Shown here one piece after another: positions 17,791 to 19,954 of a stretch of DNA of 19,954 nucleotides; positions within the stretch are counted from its first letter, which is position 1; each line of letters opens with the position of its first letter. The notes under the pieces were generated by a model, which saw nothing but the letters and a program-made list of their open reading frames with translations, had not been told where the DNA came from and ran no database searches. Origin of the DNA: Blastomyces gilchristii SLH14081 (taxonomy: Eukaryota > Ascomycota > Eurotiomycetes > Onygenales > Ajellomycetaceae); the NCBI RefSeq assembly GCF_000003855.2, contig NW_003101618.1, positions 13,003 through 32,956 on the forward strand. Direction: 5' to 3'. Both the position numbers and the translations under genes were made by a program.

Positions 17791-19020
17791 TTTTCTTGAC
17801 TGTGTATACTGTGTACAATGTTTTGTATCATGATTTTGATATTCACAGTTGAAGCAAGCTTGATACTTGTAATATTAAGGTTTTCACTCAGAGAATTTCT
17901 TTTTCAGAGAATTCAGTGCTTTAGTGATGATATTCAGATCTAGATTTATTACATCTGAGTAGGTAACTTGTATTATAGAAGTCTGATTACTTATTCTCTG
18001 TTGAGATATACTCAATTACAGTATTTTCTGTTGCAATTGACTCACTTATTTCTCTATAATGAGAATGTTATATACTTTCTTCACTATATCTGATTATAAG
18101 ATTAAGCATTTTCATTCTACTCTTAACTCAGATATAAGATCATGAATAAAGATTTATAAACAGAAAGATGTTGAAAGATCTTCATTTAATGTAAGATAGT
18201 GTAAGCTGAAGTGTGTGAAGTATAATATAAGATTACTTACTTATCTACACTCAGTGAAGTGTTTATAATACTTGTCTTATACATTCACTTTCTCAAAGTT
18301 ATGTAAGATTCATTTGAAAAACTCATTTCATGTTAATGAGAATGAATATTATTCTGAGTCTGTGAGATTTATCTTTTTATTAGTTATTTATAATAACTTC
18401 ACTTTTCTATATAGAAATATAACAGATCTTAAAACTTGTTGAAATTCTGTTAACTGTCTATCTATAAGTTTATATTTAATCTGATAATATAATTACATCT
18501 GACTTAGTCAGCTGATTATAGCATTATTTTTTCAGTCACTATTAAAGCTTGATAATTTCAGCAGATCTTCTAACTTAATATATTCTATATTCAGATTTCT
18601 ATTCTGTGCAGCAGTCTTTAATAATATATATACTTCTGAAGAGATTATGAATAATTGTGATGAGATCTTCAGATTCAGTGTGATTATCTATCTGTATAAA
18701 TATTCAATCTCTCACTACAGATCTATAATCTGGTTTTCTCTATTCTTATTGATAATGACAATTACATCAGTGAAGCTCTTTATAGTGAATACTTGATCTG
18801 CAGTAAATATCAATTATTGCTTAGCTTCTGTCTTAGTCTGTCACTGTATACACAAGGTCTCAATTTTGTTTAAAATTCTTGTATATGAACAGAGTTTCAC
18901 TTCTGATTCAGTGATCTCAGCTGCTTTGCTTACTGCTTTAAGTAAATTCTCTGAGAGATCCTGCATATCTTCTGATTCAGATAGCAGAGAAGAATGTTTG
19001 TATTAACTAGAGAAGATATT
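17791..19020 (-). pseudogene. Gypsy Gag with an intact zinc knuckle
   Basis: A minus-strand frame running from about 19020 contains MQDLSENLLKAVSKAAEI and further coding-like blocks with scattered stops. In the same frame, 388 codons on, is CFNCEYQNHDTKHC (17856 downward), an exact CX2CX4HX4C knuckle with all four ligands kept, though glycine positions are lost. This nucleocapsid knuckle would bind element RNA. The frame differs from that of pol downstream, consistent with a gag-pol frameshift or with an indel; I cannot tell which. The true start is unclear. Confidence 0.7.
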
Positions 19021-19054
19021 CATTTCAGTGATTTCTTATTAATTATATAATATC

Positions 19055-19112
19055 TATCATTATATTGTTATATTATTATATTATTATATGATTATATCAT
19101 TATATGATTTCT
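19055..19112. repeat. TTATA-rich microsatellite
   Basis: A run of ATTATAT/TTATATTA units lies within the 5' part of the gypsy gag region. It probably expanded after the element decayed. Confidence 0.6.
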
Positions 19113-19243
19113 GATTTTCATTTTCTATTATCATTGTATAACTTCAGTGATAATCATCTCTCTTTTTATTCTTCTGAGTAGAGAGTGATCTTTTTTAAAT
19201 CTGATTCACTGCTCACATTTTCTTTCTTACATCTCATCTATTC

Positions 19244-19294
19244 ACATATATGACATTTGTCTGAGTGTGAAGTTTTTCTTTAACAAGCAGAGCA
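19244..19294 (-). pseudogene. Cysteine-rich fragment upstream of gypsy gag
   Basis: The minus strand reads YCSAC, one stop, RKTSHSDKCHIC, with spacing CX2C...HX3CX2C, followed after a stop by MRCKKENVSSESDLKK. It looks like a zinc-binding motif. It is one base out of frame with the gag frame starting at 19020, and its position, about 160 bases inside the 5' LTR, could make it the start of Gag after an indel or a separate short reading frame. I do not recognise the family. Confidence 0.4.
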
Positions 19295-19436
19295 GTATTA
19301 ATCAGATGCTCTTCTGCTCATCACTTCTTTATACACTATCTTTTGAGATGTTTTAGAATCACACTAGTATAATAACTATGAATTGCTTCATAGATGAAAT
19401 TATCATGCTCTGAAGAAGCCTTCACTTCTCACCAGT

Positions 19437-19455
19437 TTTTAGACATGCTATCAGA
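19437..19455 (-). other. Possible primer binding site of the gypsy element
   Basis: Directly after the 5' LTR end (minus strand ...GAATCACA) comes TC, then TGATAGCATGTCTAAAA. A primer binding site should begin TGG; TGATAGCATG could be a decayed TGGTAGCGCG. Position is right, but I cannot assign a tRNA. Confidence 0.3.
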
Positions 19456-19640
19456 TGTGATTCAAAGGTTGCTTGAGTCAGTGTATAATTACAGATGTAC
19501 GCCGGCTTCTTATATATATTATACTAAATTAATTAGTGGCCGCTATGGCCTCTTCACATTCGTAAGCATATTCAGAAGTGTAAGCATGTTCTGAAACAGC
19601 CGCGTTATTATCCGGCGGTCATACGTTCTCCCGAACCACA
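19456..19640 (-). repeat. Gypsy 5' LTR (185 bp)
   Basis: On the minus strand it begins TGTGGTTCGGGAGAACG and ends GAATCACA, giving 8-bp inverted ends with one change. It is the better preserved LTR: 19592-19640 keeps a run of CpG (CAGCCGCG, CCGGCGG, CCCGAACC). The AT-rich run TATAATATATATAAG on the minus strand, just before the GCCGGCGTAC block, is a plausible TATA-box region for element transcription. The plus-strand open frame at 19394-19594 crosses this LTR and is a shadow. Confidence 0.85.
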
Positions 19641-19954
19641 TATATATACTCTGATATTTTGCTTTTTTGAAGTCTGTGCATTTTCAGTAGTTTTTATATT
19701 AAATATAATAACTATCTGTATTATAGATATAATACTCTCTGTTTCTTTAAAAAGAGAAATTAATAGTTGTAAAGAAATTAAGTATTATAAGTAATAAGAA
19801 TATGAATATGAATTTTCTTTATTTTTTCTTTATTAATTATTAAATTGTGTTCACAGTCTGATCTTTATTTTTCTTATTTTTTTTAGTTTAAAGAATAACA
19901 TGATTTCTTCTTCTTTTTATACATACTCTAAACTGTTTATCTTCAGTAAAAACT
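19641..19954. other. AT-rich flank right of the gypsy element
   Basis: No gene or recognisable repeat was found. It starts TATATATAC, so its first four bases match the TATA on the left outer edge of the element. By logic it is the continuation of the sequence left of 3634, the DNA into which the gypsy element inserted. Confidence 0.5.

Larger units (their letters stand above)
3634..19640 (-). mobile_element. Ty3/gypsy LTR retrotransposon, decayed, split by a nested LINE
   Basis: The element reads right to left: 5' LTR 19640-19456, gag about 19020-17790, pol (reverse transcriptase, RNase H, integrase) from about 17100 to 14669, then, after the inserted LINE (7025-14668), the remainder of integrase from 7011 to about 6098, an extra 3' region, a polypurine tract at 3819-3830 and the 3' LTR 3818-3634. 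Both LTRs are 185 bp with matching inverted ends, and both outer flanks read TATA (3630-3633 and 19641-19644), a possible 4-bp target duplication. Without the LINE the length is about 8.35 kb. All enzymes carry inactivating substitutions. The reverse transcriptase/RNase H/integrase order and the GPY/F-like integrase end place it in Ty3/gypsy. Confidence 0.85.

Overview
The window looks like a gene-free, AT-rich, transposon-filled block of a filamentous fungal nuclear genome, probably an ascomycete (inferred). The evidence is a Tad1-type LINE with a C-terminal RNase H, a Ty3/gypsy element with a GPY/F-type integrase tail, a Ty1/copia gag-protease remnant, and massive C:G to T:A decay of all of them. 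I see no host gene, tRNA, rRNA or CRISPR array. Nearly all coding sequence is on the minus strand, and almost every open frame is a fragment of a dead retrotransposon gene.

Layout, left to right. 1-690: 3' end of a LINE copy on the plus strand (end of ORF2, 3' UTR, short TAA tail), cut by the window edge. 691-1957: minus-strand copia remnant, with protease end and gag. 1958-3633: unassigned AT-rich DNA, probably copia leader/LTR plus flank, holding an 84-bp tandem repeat and strong hairpins. 3634-19640: one minus-strand Ty3/gypsy element bounded by two 185-bp LTRs. Inside it, 7025-14668 is a full-length Tad1-like LINE, also on the minus strand. 19641-19954: AT-rich flank.

The nesting rests on several independent marks. 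The two LTRs have the same length and inverted TGTGGTTC/GAACCACA-type ends, with TATA on both outer flanks. A polypurine tract adjoins the left (3') LTR. The pol reading frame stops at 14669 inside the integrase and resumes in the same frame at 7011 with the rest of the integrase C-terminal domain. A 13-bp target duplication (12/13 identical) brackets the LINE at 7012-7024 and 14669-14681. Without the LINE the gypsy element is about 8.35 kb, including an unusual 2.2 kb between the end of pol and the 3' LTR.

The LINE has a 1.7-kb 5' UTR (14668-12985), ORF1 (12984-11383; coiled coil and zinc knuckles), ORF2 (11359-7403; endonuclease, reverse transcriptase, RNase H, C-terminal zinc motif), a 3' UTR with two stem-loops and a TAA-type tail. 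ORF2 is colinear over 1318 codons without a net frameshift, so it was killed by substitutions only.

Decay resembles repeat-induced point mutation but is not the textbook CpA-only pattern. The LTR pair shows changes mostly at CpG, then CpC and CpA, and many stop codons are TGA at tryptophan positions. The 5' end of the LINE (about 14340-14655) and parts of the LTRs escaped and still carry CpG.
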